Origin: Bin87 sp963665395
Lineage (GTDB): Bacteria > Chloroflexota > Dehalococcoidia > Lucifugimonadales > UBA3495
DNA: 64,000 bases
NCBI GenBank assembly: GCA_963665395.2
Contig: OY762251.1
Location: forward strand, 1 to 64,000
Reading direction: 5' to 3'
In this document: positions 43,207 through 52,575 of the stretch, piece by piece
Position numbering within the stretch: position 1 is the first letter of the stretch
How the letters are laid out: every line of letters starts with the position of its first letter
Position numbers and translations under genes: made by a program
The notes under the pieces: generated by a model
Told to the model about the DNA's origin: nothing
Databases searched by the model: none
Seen by the model: only the letters and a program-made list of their open reading frames with translations

Positions 43207-43726
43207 ATGGCGACACGCGCCATCATCGGCAAGGTGGACCGCCAGGGCGACGGCCAGGCAATCTATCTGGGACACGACGGCGACCCCGACGTGGCGGGAG
43301 CCACGCTGCTGCAACATTATTCGGATGAGGAAAGCATCGACCGGCTCGTCATCCTGGGGCAGCGTCACCTGGTTGGAAGCCAGGCCGGGGAATTCGATCA
43401 CCTACTTCCGCGCCAACGCTCAGCCCTGGGAGAATTGCCGACCCTACACGTTCGGCGGCGGCACCGAACGGTTCTTCGCCCGCTACTGGGGTGTGGGCCC
43501 CGAATGGCTGTACGTCTGGACCCCCGACGGTTGGCTGGGCTGCAAAGCCATGCCGGGGGCGCCGCCGGAAAGCTACCGCGCCGACTCGGAGGAGCTGCGG
43601 AACGCCGATCCCCAATGGCGGGAGTGGCTGCGGAAGACACGGGAGTTTCAGCGGCCCCAATCGCTCCACTCCCTGATTGAGACCTACCGCGCTCAGCAAC
43701 TCGGTTCCGGGGAGGGCGGTTCGTAG
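43207..43726 (+). pseudogene. Frameshifted accessory protein ('GHDG.PD..GATLL..Y' type)
   Basis: Starts at ATG 43207 with GGAGG: MATRAIIGKVDRQGDGQAIYLGHDGDPDVAGATLLQHYSDEESIDRLVILGQ, the opening of a small family common on phages and plasmids ('MSTRxxIG...IYCHxDGYPxGVGATLLxHYxDxEKVxxLI'). Near 43360-43400 the meaningful sequence moves to another frame: ITYFRANAQPWENCRPYTFGGGTERFFARYWGVGPEWLYVWTPDGWLGCKAMP...LIETYRAQQLGS. One indel separates the halves. Function unknown. Confidence 0.6.
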
Positions 43727-43753
43727 TCAACGCTGCGTTTCCCCGTGGAGCGG

Positions 43754-44036
43754 CTACGTCGCGTCGTCGGCGTAGCCGGCCTCCGCCTCCCCGACCATCA
43801 CGCTCAGCCACTCGTCGAAGTCCTCGAATTCCTTACTGGTCCAGGGCGGCCTGACGTCCAGAACGGCCAGCGCGCAGCGCCAGTGCGCCCAGTCTTCCAA
43901 GGCCACCGGTTGCGCCCCCCGCCGCGGCGCGCGGGTAACAGCCCACGCTGCCGTTGCAAAAGAGCAGGAACTCACAGGGCAGCTGTCCCTGGGGGTACAG
44001 CCCGTGGGGGCTGACGGCTCTTGAGATCCGCAACAC
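43754..44036 (-). pseudogene. Frameshifted hypothetical protein
   Basis: The first part reads MLRISRAVSPHGLYPQGQLPCEFLLFCNGSVGCYPRAAAGG (TTG 44036 or GTG 44039). After a C6 run at about 43915-43920 the sense continues in another frame as QPVALEDWAHWRCALAVLDVRPPWTSKEFEDFDEWLSVMVGEAEAGYADDAT. A one-base change in the homopolymer would join them. No family is recognised, and the ribosome site is poor. Confidence 0.35.
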
Positions 44037-44039
44037 CGG

Positions 44040-44650
44040 AACGTCGAAGGCGGAGGAAGCTTGCGGTACGCGTCATCTGGAGGATCGCGGTCGTCGGATT
44101 GTTGAGCGACCGCGGCGGCGGCGATGCCGGCCGGCATCTTCACGTTGCTCACGTCAATTCCGGGTTGGGGTTATCACCAAGCGCCGTTCTGCCTGACCGA
44201 AGCGAGCTCTCGCGCGGCCCCAGCGTCACCATTTCCCCCGCGTGTGGCCCGGTGTAATCGTCGTTGCCGCCGGCGCTGAAGCCTGCGTCAACCTTGCCGG
44301 TGTCTCAAGGCCGGCCGGCGGCCGGCGCGGAGAGCGTGGGGATGGAAGGGAGAGAGGTAAAGGGAGAGGAGGGAAGAAAGAGGAAGAGAGCGGGGCGGCG
44401 GCGAATTGCTCGTTGCGCCGGTATCGGCGTCACCCCCTTCACCTCGCAACGTTTGTTCATCACATCACATCAGGAGGCCCCGACACCGTGCCTTGCTCGC
44501 ACCATACGCCGCCGGTTGACGAAGGCCCGCCCGCAGTCGCAGCCCGCGGGCCCAATGCCAGGTCGCCCCCGTCGCTGCCGGCGCCAGTCACCCAACCCAA
44601 CACAACGCGCCCCCGTCGACGGGGGCAGCGATCCGAAAGGAGAATCAAAA
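44040..44650. other. Spacer with polypurine tract and a possible short leader ORF
   Basis: Contains the G/A-rich run at about 44340-44395. AGGAGG then precedes GTG 44488, giving a 64-residue proline-rich frame (VPCSHHTPPVDEGPPAVAARG...) that ends at 44682 inside the next gene. The frame is low-complexity, so I do not call it as a gene. Nothing else is supported. Confidence 0.4.
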
Positions 44651-45375
44651 GTGATCACCACACCCGAACAGTTCCCCATTGAACGCCGCAACGACCCCAA
44701 GCGCCAGGCCGAGGCCGCCGTGTATGACACCCTGGCCAAAGCGACGCCAGCGGCCACGCCCTCTACGAGTGGGGTGCCCCCGGCCGGCGCCACCACACCG
44801 ACTTCGGCCTCTGGCTGGAAAACGTCGGCCGCTACGCCATCGAGGTCAAGGGCGGTCAGTACACCTTTGATCCCGAACTTGAGCAGTGGTTGCTGCACAC
44901 CCCGGACGGAGGTCTCGAAGCCAAGTCCAGCCCCCTGCAGCAGGCCGACGACGCCGCAATGGACCTGCGCCACGAAATCCACCGGAACACCGGCTTCTGG
45001 GTCTTCATCATTCCGGTGGTGGTCTTTCCCGACATGCAGCCGGACCCGGTGATCGAGCAGCACGCCGCGCGCACCAACGTGCGTGTAATCTGGGGCGCCG
45101 AGCACCTGCTGGCCGACCTGGCGGCCGTGGCCCGGCGCATTGTGGTGGACCATCCGCCCCGTGCCAGCCACATCGTCAACGAGGTGCGGGCCATCACCGT
45201 GGGCGCAGACTCCAACTCCGACGGGGCAGCCGATTCCGGCCAGCCTCGTACCGACGACGCCGAGCCGGCGGTGGAGCGGCTGGAACTGCACGGAGCCGCC
45301 CACATCACCATCCACCACGTGGAGCGGCTGATCGTGCCGCAGGCCCCCGAACCGACGGCGGACTGCGGCCTGTAG
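44651..45375 (+). pseudogene. NERD-like / PD-(D/E)XK nuclease-family protein, frameshifted
   Basis: GTG 44651 has AAGGAG upstream. The first 30 residues (VITTPEQFPIERRNDPKRQAEAAVYDTLA) are followed, after a missing base near 44740, by DASGHALYEWGAPGRRHHTDFGLWLENVGRYAIEVKGGQYTFDPELEQWLLHTPDGGLEAKSSPLQQADDAAMDLRHEIHRNTGFWVFIIPVVVFPD. The 'TDFGL...YAIEVKGG' core matches the D...ExK site of NERD-type domains. Later residues (VRVIWGAEHLLADLAAVARR) end the domain, and a Gly/Asp-rich tail follows. NERD domains occur in DNA-processing and mobile-element proteins. It lies upstream of the helicase relic. Confidence 0.65.
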
Positions 45376-45476
45376 CCGCCACCCCCTCATCACACTTGAA
45401 ACGGTTGGCGAGTTGCCAGCCGCTCCGAACGCACCGCCGGTGGCCCTTGTGGATTGCCGGTAGTTATGGATTGCCG

Positions 45477-45626
45477 GTGGGAGACCCCGAAATCCTCGCC
45501 GGACACCGAGCCCTCGACGCTCCCTGCCCCGAATGCGGGCGCGCCAGGGACCAGAACCAGGACTTCACTGCCTGCCGCGTCCGCCGGCTCAGACTTGGCC
45601 GGCGCCGGAGTGAATGCGCGAAATGA
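45477..45626 (+). CDS. Possible 49-residue zinc-binding peptide
   Basis: A GTG-initiated frame reads VGDPEILAGHRALDAPCPECGRARDQNQDFTACRVRRLRLGRRRSECAK, with CPEC and two more cysteines. A neighbouring frame continues more naturally after TAC (GSDLAGAGVNARNERA), so it may be a frameshifted zinc-ribbon gene. No good ribosome site. Listed because the cysteine spacing is non-random; uncertain. Confidence 0.3.
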   Translation: MGDPEILAGHRALDAPCPECGRARDQNQDFTACRVRRLRLGRRRSECAK

Positions 45627-45935
45627 GCGCGCCTGTTTGTGCCCGCATCGGTGGGTGGGGCCAGGCGTCCGCAACCCGCTTCTTAAATGAACCTCTGCGA
45701 ACGCGAAGCCTGCGGTCCTCTCCAGTCCCGTTCCCGCGTCCGCGAAATCGCCGTACCCGTCGGCGTGCGCGCGTTCCCTGGTACAACTTTGCGCCGCCGG
45801 GGCAATGCAACCTGGCATTCCGCCGTAGGCCACACCGGCGTCGCCCCGGACGGCGTCGACTCACCGACGCCACTCGACCCACTACTCCCCAATCCACCCA
45901 GAGCCCGCCGAACATCGGGCCAACCGGAGGCATTC

Positions 45936-47689
45936 TTGATTTCACCCGTCATCCACCGTCTGCAACCGGAGCTGGACGCCCAGCAGCGCGCCGTGGTGGG
46001 CCACCTGGAGGGGCCGCTGCTGGTCATCTCCGGCCCCGGCGCCGGCAAGACCCGTTGCCTGGTCTGGCGCGCCGTCAACCTGCTTTTGCTGGACGCGGTC
46101 AGCCCCGCCGAGTTGGTGATGTGCACCTTCTCCAAGAAGGCCGCCCACGAGCTGCGGCAGCGCTTTGACGCCGCCGCGCGGGCCGCCGGCTACGCCGGAG
46201 ACCTCTTCGCCGTGCGCGTCTCCACCGTGCACCGCCTGTGCCGCCGCATCCTGTGCGACCACGCCAAGCGCGCCGGCTTGAAACCCGGCTTTGACATCCT
46301 GAACGAATGGCGGCAACTGGACCTGCTGAGCGCCCACTACCACCGCGTCTTCGGACCCGAGCGAGATGAATTGCGGCGCCGCGGCTGGCGCACCCACGAG
46401 TTCACAGTGCGCCAAGCGCGCCGATACTTCGAGCGCATCGCCGAGGAGGCCATCGACCTGGAGGAACTGGCCGACGCCGACGATCCCTTCCATTCCGCGA
46501 TCGGCCGCTGCTGCCTGCGCTACTAGGCCGTCTTGAAGGAGTGCGGCGCGCTGGACCTGTCCCGTCTCCAGGTCGAAGCCGACGCACTGCTGTAGGATGA
46601 CGCCATCGCCCAGAGTGTCGGCGCCACCGTAAAACATCTGATGGTCGACGAGTCCCAGGACACCAGCCGCGTCCAGGAGCGAGTGCTCCTCCGCTTGGCT
46701 GAGGCCCACGGCAACCTTTGCGTCGTTGGCGACGACGACCAGGCCATTTATCGCTTTCGCGGCGCCTCCGTCGCCAACCTGCTGGAGTTTCCGGAACGCT
46801 TTCCGCAGGCCAGGGTCCTCCACCTCAGCGTCAACTACCGCTCTCACCCCGGCATCGTGGCCGCCTGCGACCGCTGGATGGCCTCCGCCGACTGGACCAA
46901 TCCCAGGCCCGGCGGCCGGGCATACCGCCACCCCAAGACCGTCGTTCCCAACGCGGCCGTCTGCCACGCCGATTACCCGTTGGTCATCGCGGTGTTGGGC
47001 AGGGACCCGAGGGACGAGGCCGGACAGCTGGCGGAGTTGCTGCGGCTGCTGAAGGCGCGAGGAGTGATCGCCGACTATAGTCAGGCGGCTCTGCTGCTGC
47101 ACAGCGTCAAGGAGGCAGCCTGCGAACACTACCTGACCGCGCTTGATAAAGCCGGCGTTCCCTGTCACCGCGCGCCGGCTTCCTCTCGTCTCAAACACCC
47201 GGTGCCGCAGAGTTTGGAGAAGGGTTCATCGGCGGAATCGCGCTTCACTGCGGGACGGGTGTGCGTTACGACCATCCACCAGAGCAAGGGACTGGAGTGG
47301 CCGGTGGTCGCGGTGGGTTCGCTGGATGACGCCGGCGGCGGGGACGAAATCGGCCGTGAGTTGGGCGCCTACAGCCCGTGCCCTCCCTTTGAACCGGCTC
47401 ACCGCGTCGCGGAATTCGACCGGATGCGCCAGCATGACGTGGCCTTCTCTCGCGCCCGCAACCTCCTGGTCCTCGCGCCAGCGCGAGAGTGGCGCCGCAC
47501 TTCGCTCCCATTTGGGACGGTCTACCCCGCTGGCCGGATTTGGACGCTGCCGCTTGGGACAAGCTGCTCAGCCAGCGGTTTGCGCCGGCATCGTCCGGCG
47601 ACGCTCGGCTAGCATCGCCCAATATAGTCGTTCCCCGCGTCAAGCGGCTGGTGGTGCAGGCAGGCTGCGACCTGACCTTGAGCCGGTAG
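45936..47689 (+). pseudogene. UvrD/Rep-type superfamily 1 helicase with two in-frame TAG codons and a late frameshift
   Basis: TTG 45936 is preceded by GGAGG. The helicase reads LQPELDAQQRAVVGHLEGPLLVISGPGAGKTRCLVWRA (Walker A), VMCTFSKKAAHELRQRF (Ia), HLMVDESQDTSRVQERVLLRLAEAHGNLCVVGDDDQAIYRFRGA (II-III), HLSVNYRSHPGIV (IV), VCVTTIHQSKGLEWPVV (V) and DVAFSRARNLLVLAPA (VI). Two TAG codons (46525-46527 after CLRY; 46594-46596 after ADALL) fall where Gln is expected, each one C-to-T change from CAG. Near 47490 the frame shifts and the C-terminus continues as PHFAPIWDGLPRWPDLDAAAWDKLLSQRF, ending at 47689. It was an ATP-driven 3'-5' DNA helicase. Confidence 0.8.
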
Positions 47690-47858
47690 CTCTGGCCGCG
47701 GGATTTCAACACGCGACGGTGATTCAGCAACCCGGTTCTTCAACCGCGGAGGCAATCACATTTTCGCCGAGCAGTTCGCTCCGCTCACCGAAGCCCTTGT
47801 TTGAGGTGATGGTGACGCTTCCTTCTTCGCGCAAGTCGCGGAAATCCTTGAATGATTC

Positions 47859-48937
47859 TTACCCATCAAATGCTCTGCCGTAGTGGCGCAACGCGTCGGC
47901 ATATCGCTCGTTGTGGTAATGAACGTCGCCCACGGCTCGCCGGGCTCCCACCTTTTCCGGATCAAGCTGGAAGGCCGAGCTGTAATCCCGCACGGCGTGG
48001 TCGTAGTCATTCTGGTGGGCGTAAGCGTCGCCTCGCCCACGGTGAACAACGGCTTTTTCCGGGTTGTTCAGAGGGCGGCTGACGGCGATGGCATAGTCTG
48101 CGACCGCTCCCTGATAGTCCTTGAGTTCCAACCTGACATTGCCGCGGTTGACGTGCGCTTCAGTGTGTTCGGGATCAGGGGCAACCGCCTGGTTCAAATC
48201 CCACAGCGCTCCACGGTGTTCATCCTCGTCCTCAACCTTGGCGACGCCCCGATTGGCCCAGGCGTCCGCGAGATTAGGGGCAAGCAGACCGCAGTGTCCA
48301 AGTCCCGGTACAAACCCTCATAGTCGCCCGGTTCCCGCTTGAGAGCGCCCCGGTTATTGTGTAGACAGGCGCATTGGGGGTCGAGTTCCATCGCCCGGTC
48401 GTAGTCGGCAATCGCGCCGTTGCGCTCGCGGTTGTCCTCCTTGGTGTGTCCTCGCCACAGGTAGGCAAACGTGTATTCATCGTCGATCCCGATGGCACGG
48501 CTGAAGTCGGCAATGGCCCCGTCGCAATCGTCTTTTCGGTTCTTCGCATCGCCCGGGAAACGATATGCAGACGCATCGTCGCCGTTGAGTTCGACGGCGG
48601 GGTCAAAGCCGGCAACGTCGTCGCAATCGCCGTTCAAGGTATTTGCCCTGCCTCGACCACGATAGGCGTCCGCGTACTCGCGATTGCGTGAGATGGCGAG
48701 GGTAGAGTCGGCAACGGCGCCATCGTAGTCGGCTGTGGATTGCCGGGCATCTCCGCGCCGGTAGTAGGCGTTCGCGTACCCAGGGTCGAGTTCGAGGCCG
48801 CGGTCGTAGTCGGCAATGGCGTGGTCGTACTCACCCTTGGAGCGCTGGGCGAAGCCTCGTTGGTAGTGGGCGTCCATGTAGTCCCGGTTGAGTGGGAACA
48901 AGGTCGCGGAGCAGCCGGGCTGCAACCCGCCCGCCAT
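47859..48937 (-). pseudogene. Tetratricopeptide-repeat protein, frameshifted
   Basis: Many TPR units of the 'A..DY..A.ELDP..A.AY..RG' type: MDAHYQRGFAQRSKGEYDHAIADYDRGLELDPGYANAYYRRGDARQSTADYDGAVADSTLAISRN, and later GAIADYDRAMELDPQCACLHNNRGALKREPGDYEGLYRDL. The frame breaks near 48280. The next units (NLADAWANRGVAKVEDEDEHRGALWDLNQAVAPDPEHTEAHVNRGNVRLELKDYQGAVADYAIAV...DALRHYGRAFDG) continue in another frame to 47859. Units near the middle are degraded (CDDVAGFDPAVELNGDDASAYRFPGDAKNRKDD). The start is uncertain (48937 or 48877). TPR proteins mediate protein contacts. Confidence 0.65.
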
Positions 48938-49155
48938 TGCGGCCGACCACAAAACCGCCGGGCTGGTTTGCTCCTTGCCATTGCGGCCGACAATGTGGCC
49001 TCCAGCCTCTGCGTTCACCAGCCGCCGGCGCCGGGCTTGGCTGGTTTTCTCCACCGTCGTTGTCGGTTGGTTGGCGCCACGTCGCCGGCCGGCAACACGT
49101 GCCCAGCCTCGTGTTGCCGGCCGATCATCAAGGGCAAGGTGAACGCGGCCGTTGG

Positions 49156-49395
49156 TCAAAGGACCCTGAGCGGCAGACTCAGTTGATCGGGGTGCGGCGC
49201 GTCACTCGCCTCCTCCTTCCTGAGCGGCTTCTGCCTCCGGGCTTTGACTGGCCTTGGCGCTTTCTCCACCACACAGGGGACGACTCCCAGGCGCTCGAAT
49301 CCGGGCATCACCAGCTGGGTGAATTGTTTGAGGGGCGGCGTGCTTACGGATCCTTGGCGTTGGTCGTTGGGCGATTTGTCTATCACGGTGTCCAT
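49156..49395 (-). CDS. Hypothetical 79-residue protein downstream of an excisionase-like gene
   Basis: ATG 49395 with AGGAGG upstream: MDTVIDKSPNDQRQGSVSTPPLKQFTQLVMPGFERLGVVPCVVEKAPRPVKARRQKPLRKEEASDAPHPDQLSLPLRVL. Basic, with a KARRQKPLRKEE segment and a C-terminal LSLPL (reminiscent of short clamp-binding QLSLPL-type peptides, speculative). It follows the HTH gene on the same strand, a typical place for a small recombination or replication accessory. Confidence 0.55.
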   Translation of the reverse strand: MDTVIDKSPNDQRQGSVSTPPLKQFTQLVMPGFERLGVVPCVVEKAPRPVKARRQKPLRKEEASDAPHPDQLSLPLRVL

Positions 49396-49507
49396 TCGTA
49401 CCTCCTGGTCACACCGGTGAGGCCGAGCCTCGTTGGCCCGTCGTGTGGCTCGCCGGCTATGGCGGCCGGGTGGGTGTTGCTGATGTCTATTGACGCGGCT
49501 GCCACTG

Positions 49508-49708
49508 TCACGGCGCGGTGTCCGTGCGTTGGTCACCCGACGCGGCCAGCAGCTCATCCAGGGCGTCGGCGGGGATGACGATCCTCCGTCCGAGGCGTAC
49601 GCAACGCAGCTGTCCGGTGCGGCACATCTCCCTCACCAACCACTCTGATACCCCCAGGGCCGCCGCCGCCTCGGCCACGGTGTAGGCTTTCCGTGGTCGC
49701 GATTCCAT
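49508..49708 (-). CDS. Excisionase-family helix-turn-helix protein
   Basis: 66 residues: MESRPRKAYTVAEAAAALGVSEWLVREMCRTGQLRCVRLGRRIVIPADALDELLAASGDQ. This is the full winged-helix pattern of MerR/excisionase-type proteins ('YTVxEAAxxLGVSxxxVRxxxRxGxLxxxRxGRRxxIPxxALDxxL'). Such proteins direct excision of integrated elements or serve as regulators. A second, frameshifted relative lies at 51176-51668. The integrase at 56526 is a possible partner. Confidence 0.8.
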   Translation of the reverse strand: MESRPRKAYTVAEAAAALGVSEWLVREMCRTGQLRCVRLGRRIVIPADALDELLAASGDQRTDTAP

Positions 49709-50314
49709 ACTGCTTCCCTACCTGCGACGTCTGGCGTTCGCGTGTGGTTTTGCCTTTGGTCGGCGATTTTAATCGCAGTCCAAGACGGCCACGCCCGGCG
49801 TGACCAATGGCGTGACTGCTGCTCCTATACCGTTGAGGAGACGAAGTCACCTCTTGGCAACCCAGCCTGCGCCGAGGTTGCTCCACTCCTCTCCACTACA
49901 CCCGCCGCCGGGCCAATGGGCGGCGGCCGACACGCCTTGGCCAGGATGCCGTCCGAGATTTCCGCTACGAATCGCTCAGCAGTCGTGCGCTGAGCCGACC
50001 GCAATGCCCTGGCAGCGGCTGGCGGCTTGGCGCCGGCAACGCCGCGGCTCCGGTGACAGCGCCAGGTCGGAGGGAGTGGCGCAGGATCCGCGTCAAACGC
50101 TCGCAGGTGCCGGCGCGGGAGATGCGGCAGCGCCCCACATTCCCCAAGCCGACGGCTATGGAGGGTCAGAGATAACCCACCAACCCTCTCGCAGACATGC
50201 CGCCGCCGCCCGCAGGAACCAGTCAAGTAGCGCAGTTGGACCGTTGGCGCCATCTGCCCCTGCGCCACGGGCGGGCGCCGTCACGTCAATCAAAAAGAAG
50301 TCGAGGCAAGCAAT
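49709..50314. other. Spacer without a supported gene
   Basis: About 600 bp, GC-rich. A minus-strand frame contains TTAERFVAEISDGILAKA, which looks protein-like for about 20 residues, but it has no start, ribosome site or continuation. The last 30 bases (CGAGGCAAGCAAT) are the leader of the next gene and are shared with the leader of its paralogue at 52900. Confidence 0.4.
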
Positions 50315-50575
50315 ATGCAGAACGAACCCATCGCAATCCGCACCGGCTGCGTCAGCCGCGAAGACCTGTCGGCCTACGTCGACGGGTTCCTGAAGGCGCA
50401 GGCCGTGGCCGCGGTATTGATCGCCGACCACCTGAGAACCCTTGGCTACGAGGGCGCACACGCGCTGGTGGCGGAAGTTCTGAAACTACAGCGCTACCGG
50501 TTCTATTCGGAGGATGATGGCGACGCCGCATCGGTTTCGTGTCCCGCCTGCGGTCGCCTGATGCCTCCACCCTGA
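50315..50575 (+). CDS. Hypothetical protein with C-terminal CxxC, 86 residues
   Basis: MQNEPIAIRTGCVSREDLSAYVDGFLKAQAVAAVLIADHLRTLGYEGAHALVAEVLKLQRYRFYSEDDGDAASVSCPACGRLMPPP. Mostly helical, ending in a CPAC motif that may hold a metal with a partner chain. GAGG lies 12 bases upstream. A paralogue with the same N-terminus (EPI.I.....SREDLS..VDG) at 52900 is interrupted by a miniature element. Confidence 0.5.
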   Translation: MQNEPIAIRTGCVSREDLSAYVDGFLKAQAVAAVLIADHLRTLGYEGAHALVAEVLKLQRYRFYSEDDGDAASVSCPACGRLMPPP

Positions 50576-50624
50576 CGTCGCTGCGAATGCGGTCAGCGAC
50601 CCTGGCCGCATTTGCGGCGCAGTT

Positions 50625-51173
50625 TCAGGCCGGGGCATCGTCGCCCCACCGATCGAAACCCGCGATCACCCGTCGGCTGAACACGTCAATGCGTGCAACC
50701 GGGGTCACGCGCCGCAGCAACTCGTAGAATCCCTCGGGCTTCTCCGAGTTGCGCTGCCTGGGCCACCGGTTGCACGTCCTGAACGCCTTCGTTTGCAGAA
50801 ACTGCGGCTTGCCCAGGCTGGCGCAAACCGCGAACTCTGCCGAGGAGCACGGGAGACCCGGCATCTGCACGCCGGCCCCTTTGTCCCGGACGAACAACGA
50901 CCGGTAGCGCAATCCCCAATGCGTAACGCACTCCAGGGCATCGGGCAGGAACCGGTTGTTGGTCCTCAGGAAGACCCAGGCGTCATCGGCCAGTATCTCC
51001 GGCACGGGCAGAGCGCGGATCTGCTCCAGCGACATCCTGGGGTAAGCCCAGGGCTTGTAGGCGTCGCGGCCGTTCTTGCGCAGCGTGCTCTGCGAAACGG
51101 GCCACGGCGGGTCGATGACCACCGTGGCGTATCGTCCCATTTCCTCCAGCGGTTGCACGACGGAACCCGACAC
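50625..51173 (-). CDS. MT-A70 family N6-adenine methyltransferase (phage-type)
   Basis: 182 residues: YATVVIDPPWPVSQSTL (DPPW catalytic motif), YPRMSLEQIRALPVPEILADDAWVFLRTNNRFLPDALECVTHWGLRYRSLFVRDKG, then SEKPEGFYELLRRVTPVARIDVFSRRVIAGFDRWGDD. These are the canonical blocks of MT-A70 methylases, which methylate adenine in DNA or RNA using S-adenosylmethionine. In bacteria they are usually phage or integrative-element genes that protect the element's DNA. No restriction partner is adjacent. It ends close to the downstream spacer and starts 3 bp after the frameshifted HTH gene. Confidence 0.88.
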   Translation of the reverse strand: MSGSVVQPLEEMGRYATVVIDPPWPVSQSTLRKNGRDAYKPWAYPRMSLEQIRALPVPEILADDAWVFLRTNNRFLPDALECVTHWGLRYRSLFVRDKGAGVQMPGLPCSSAEFAVCASLGKPQFLQTKAFRTCNRWPRQRNSEKPEGFYELLRRVTPVARIDVFSRRVIAGFDRWGDDAPA

Positions 51174-51175
51174 GG

Positions 51176-51668
51176 CTATGCGTCAGCGCGGCCACCCTGG
51201 CAGGGTCTTCCGGTGGAAGGACGTGGCGCTGATCGTTTTTGAGCGCTTTCGCCGGCGGGGTGCGCCGCCATTGGGAGAGCGCCTCGACGCGTTGGGGCTG
51301 CCGGCCTGGTCCAACCGGGAAGCGTCAGTTGCAGCAGAGGCAGTGACGCGGGCGCGGCGGAGGATGCCCGATGTCGATCTTTGGGTGAGGTGTTCCTGCC
51401 TCTGTGCATCCGTTGCCCCTCGTGGCGGAATTGAGTCCGTCGCGGCCGGTCGCCGGGTGCTGTGCTGGACGATGGGGCGTCAGCGTCCTCGTTGTCCGCG
51501 CCGCCCAGGAACTCCTCGACCGCATCAGCCGGGATGACGACCCTTTGGCCCAAGCTGCGCACCGAGCTAGCATCACCGAGCCGGCAGGCTTCCCGAACCG
51601 ACCACTGGCTCACGGACAGAAGCGCGGCGGCCTCCGCCGCGGTGTGGGCTCGCTTTTTTGTTTTCCAT
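51176..51668 (-). pseudogene. Second excisionase-like HTH gene, frameshifted in an A6 run
   Basis: Translation from ATG 51668 reads MENKKASPHR and then fails. If one A of the A6 run (51654-51659 on the complement) is removed it becomes MENKKRAHTAAEAAALLSVSQWSVREACRLGDASSVRSLGQRVVIPADAVEEFLGGADNED, clearly homologous to the HTH gene at 49508. A shorter product could start from GTG 51613 (MSQWSVREACR) but would lack half the HTH. The frame continues with a low-complexity tail to 51176. Confidence 0.6.
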
Positions 51669-51794
51669 CGGTGCCCATCCCTTCCGGTATCGCCCCATCC
51701 AGGGAGCGTTGGAACCTTCTGCCAGCGTGCGCTATGGCGATTGGTGGAGAGTTTCTCGCGTGCCGCGGGGTTGGCCAGGCGTGGGCCACCGGCC

Positions 51795-51927
51795 GGTAGC
51801 GTTCCGTTTTAGGTGGTTTGGTTTTTGTCATTGCGAGCGCAGCGTGGCAATCCCGTTGGCCTAGCAGCAGCTTTAGCCACTCGAATGCGTTGCCGGAAAA
51901 CTGAACCACCTAAATTGCAACGTTACC
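51795..51927. mobile_element. Miniature element, family A, copy 6 (inverted, 133 bp)
   Basis: Family A element in reverse orientation, ends GGTAGCGTTCCGTTTTAGG and CTAAATTGCAACGTTACC, with a 10-bp direct repeat GCCACCGGCC (51785-51794 and 51928-51937). The interior subtype matches copy 4. It shows that the family spans the whole window. Confidence 0.88.
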
Positions 51928-52242
51928 GCCACCGGCCTTGTCACTGGACTTCGCGTCGCCGGTGCACTCTGGATGGATGGCTTTCGGGAAGCGTTGGCAA
52001 ATCGCGGTTCTCGTCGCCGATGCTTCCTGCATCGCGACGACGGGCAGCATCCTTGCGGAGTAACTGCTGCTGTCGCGGCGAGCCCTGAATCCACCAAGGT
52101 CGGCGACGGTCCAAATACGGAGGCTGGACGGAAACCCGCCCTGGTCCGCCGGTCGTTGCGGCGCGCGTTTCGCGGCGCACTGTCCTCAACGCCTGCGGTA
52201 TGCTGTTCACGCTTGGGGCGCAACATTGGAGGGCAGCACGAC

Positions 52243-52575
52243 GTGGGTGATTTCCATCTCGATTCCAGCTTTCACCGGGATTTGCAACAGATACTCGACG
52301 ATGTTGACCTGAGCATCGACGAGCGACTCGAGCGTCTCATCGCGCTGCTGAACGAGCTGGAACCCGCCTTGCTTGAAAGCGCTGTAAAGTTGACGGACGA
52401 GGAGATCGCAAAGGCCTTCCTGGAGTTCGTGAACCCCGCCGCTCCGCATCAGGAAGGCCGTGAGGAAAGATTCATCGTCGCCCTGGTGGGCGCGGCGGAG
52501 CTGAAACGGCGCGCCCACCAGGGCGGCTTGGACGTGATGCGATACGCGCACGCACTGGGTCAGGGTCAAGCGTGA
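52243..52575 (+). CDS. Hypothetical helical protein, 110 residues
   Basis: GTG 52243 with GGAGGG upstream: VGDFHLDSSFHRDLQQILDDVDLSIDERLERLIALLNELEPALLESAVKLTDEEIAKAFLEFVNPAAPHQEGREERFIVALVGAAELKRRAHQGGLDVMRYAHAL. Nearly all helix, with leucine-rich heptad-like spacing (LERLIALLNELEPALLES), so it may oligomerise. Family unknown. It stands alone in a gene-poor stretch, and the longer upstream frame is non-coding. Confidence 0.5.
   Translation: MGDFHLDSSFHRDLQQILDDVDLSIDERLERLIALLNELEPALLESAVKLTDEEIAKAFLEFVNPAAPHQEGREERFIVALVGAAELKRRAHQGGLDVMRYAHALGQGQA

Noticed and set aside
45942..47198. 418-codon minus-strand frame over the helicase relic
   Set aside because: It is longer than any surviving sense frame there, but the sense strand carries UvrD motifs II-VI; the antisense has none.
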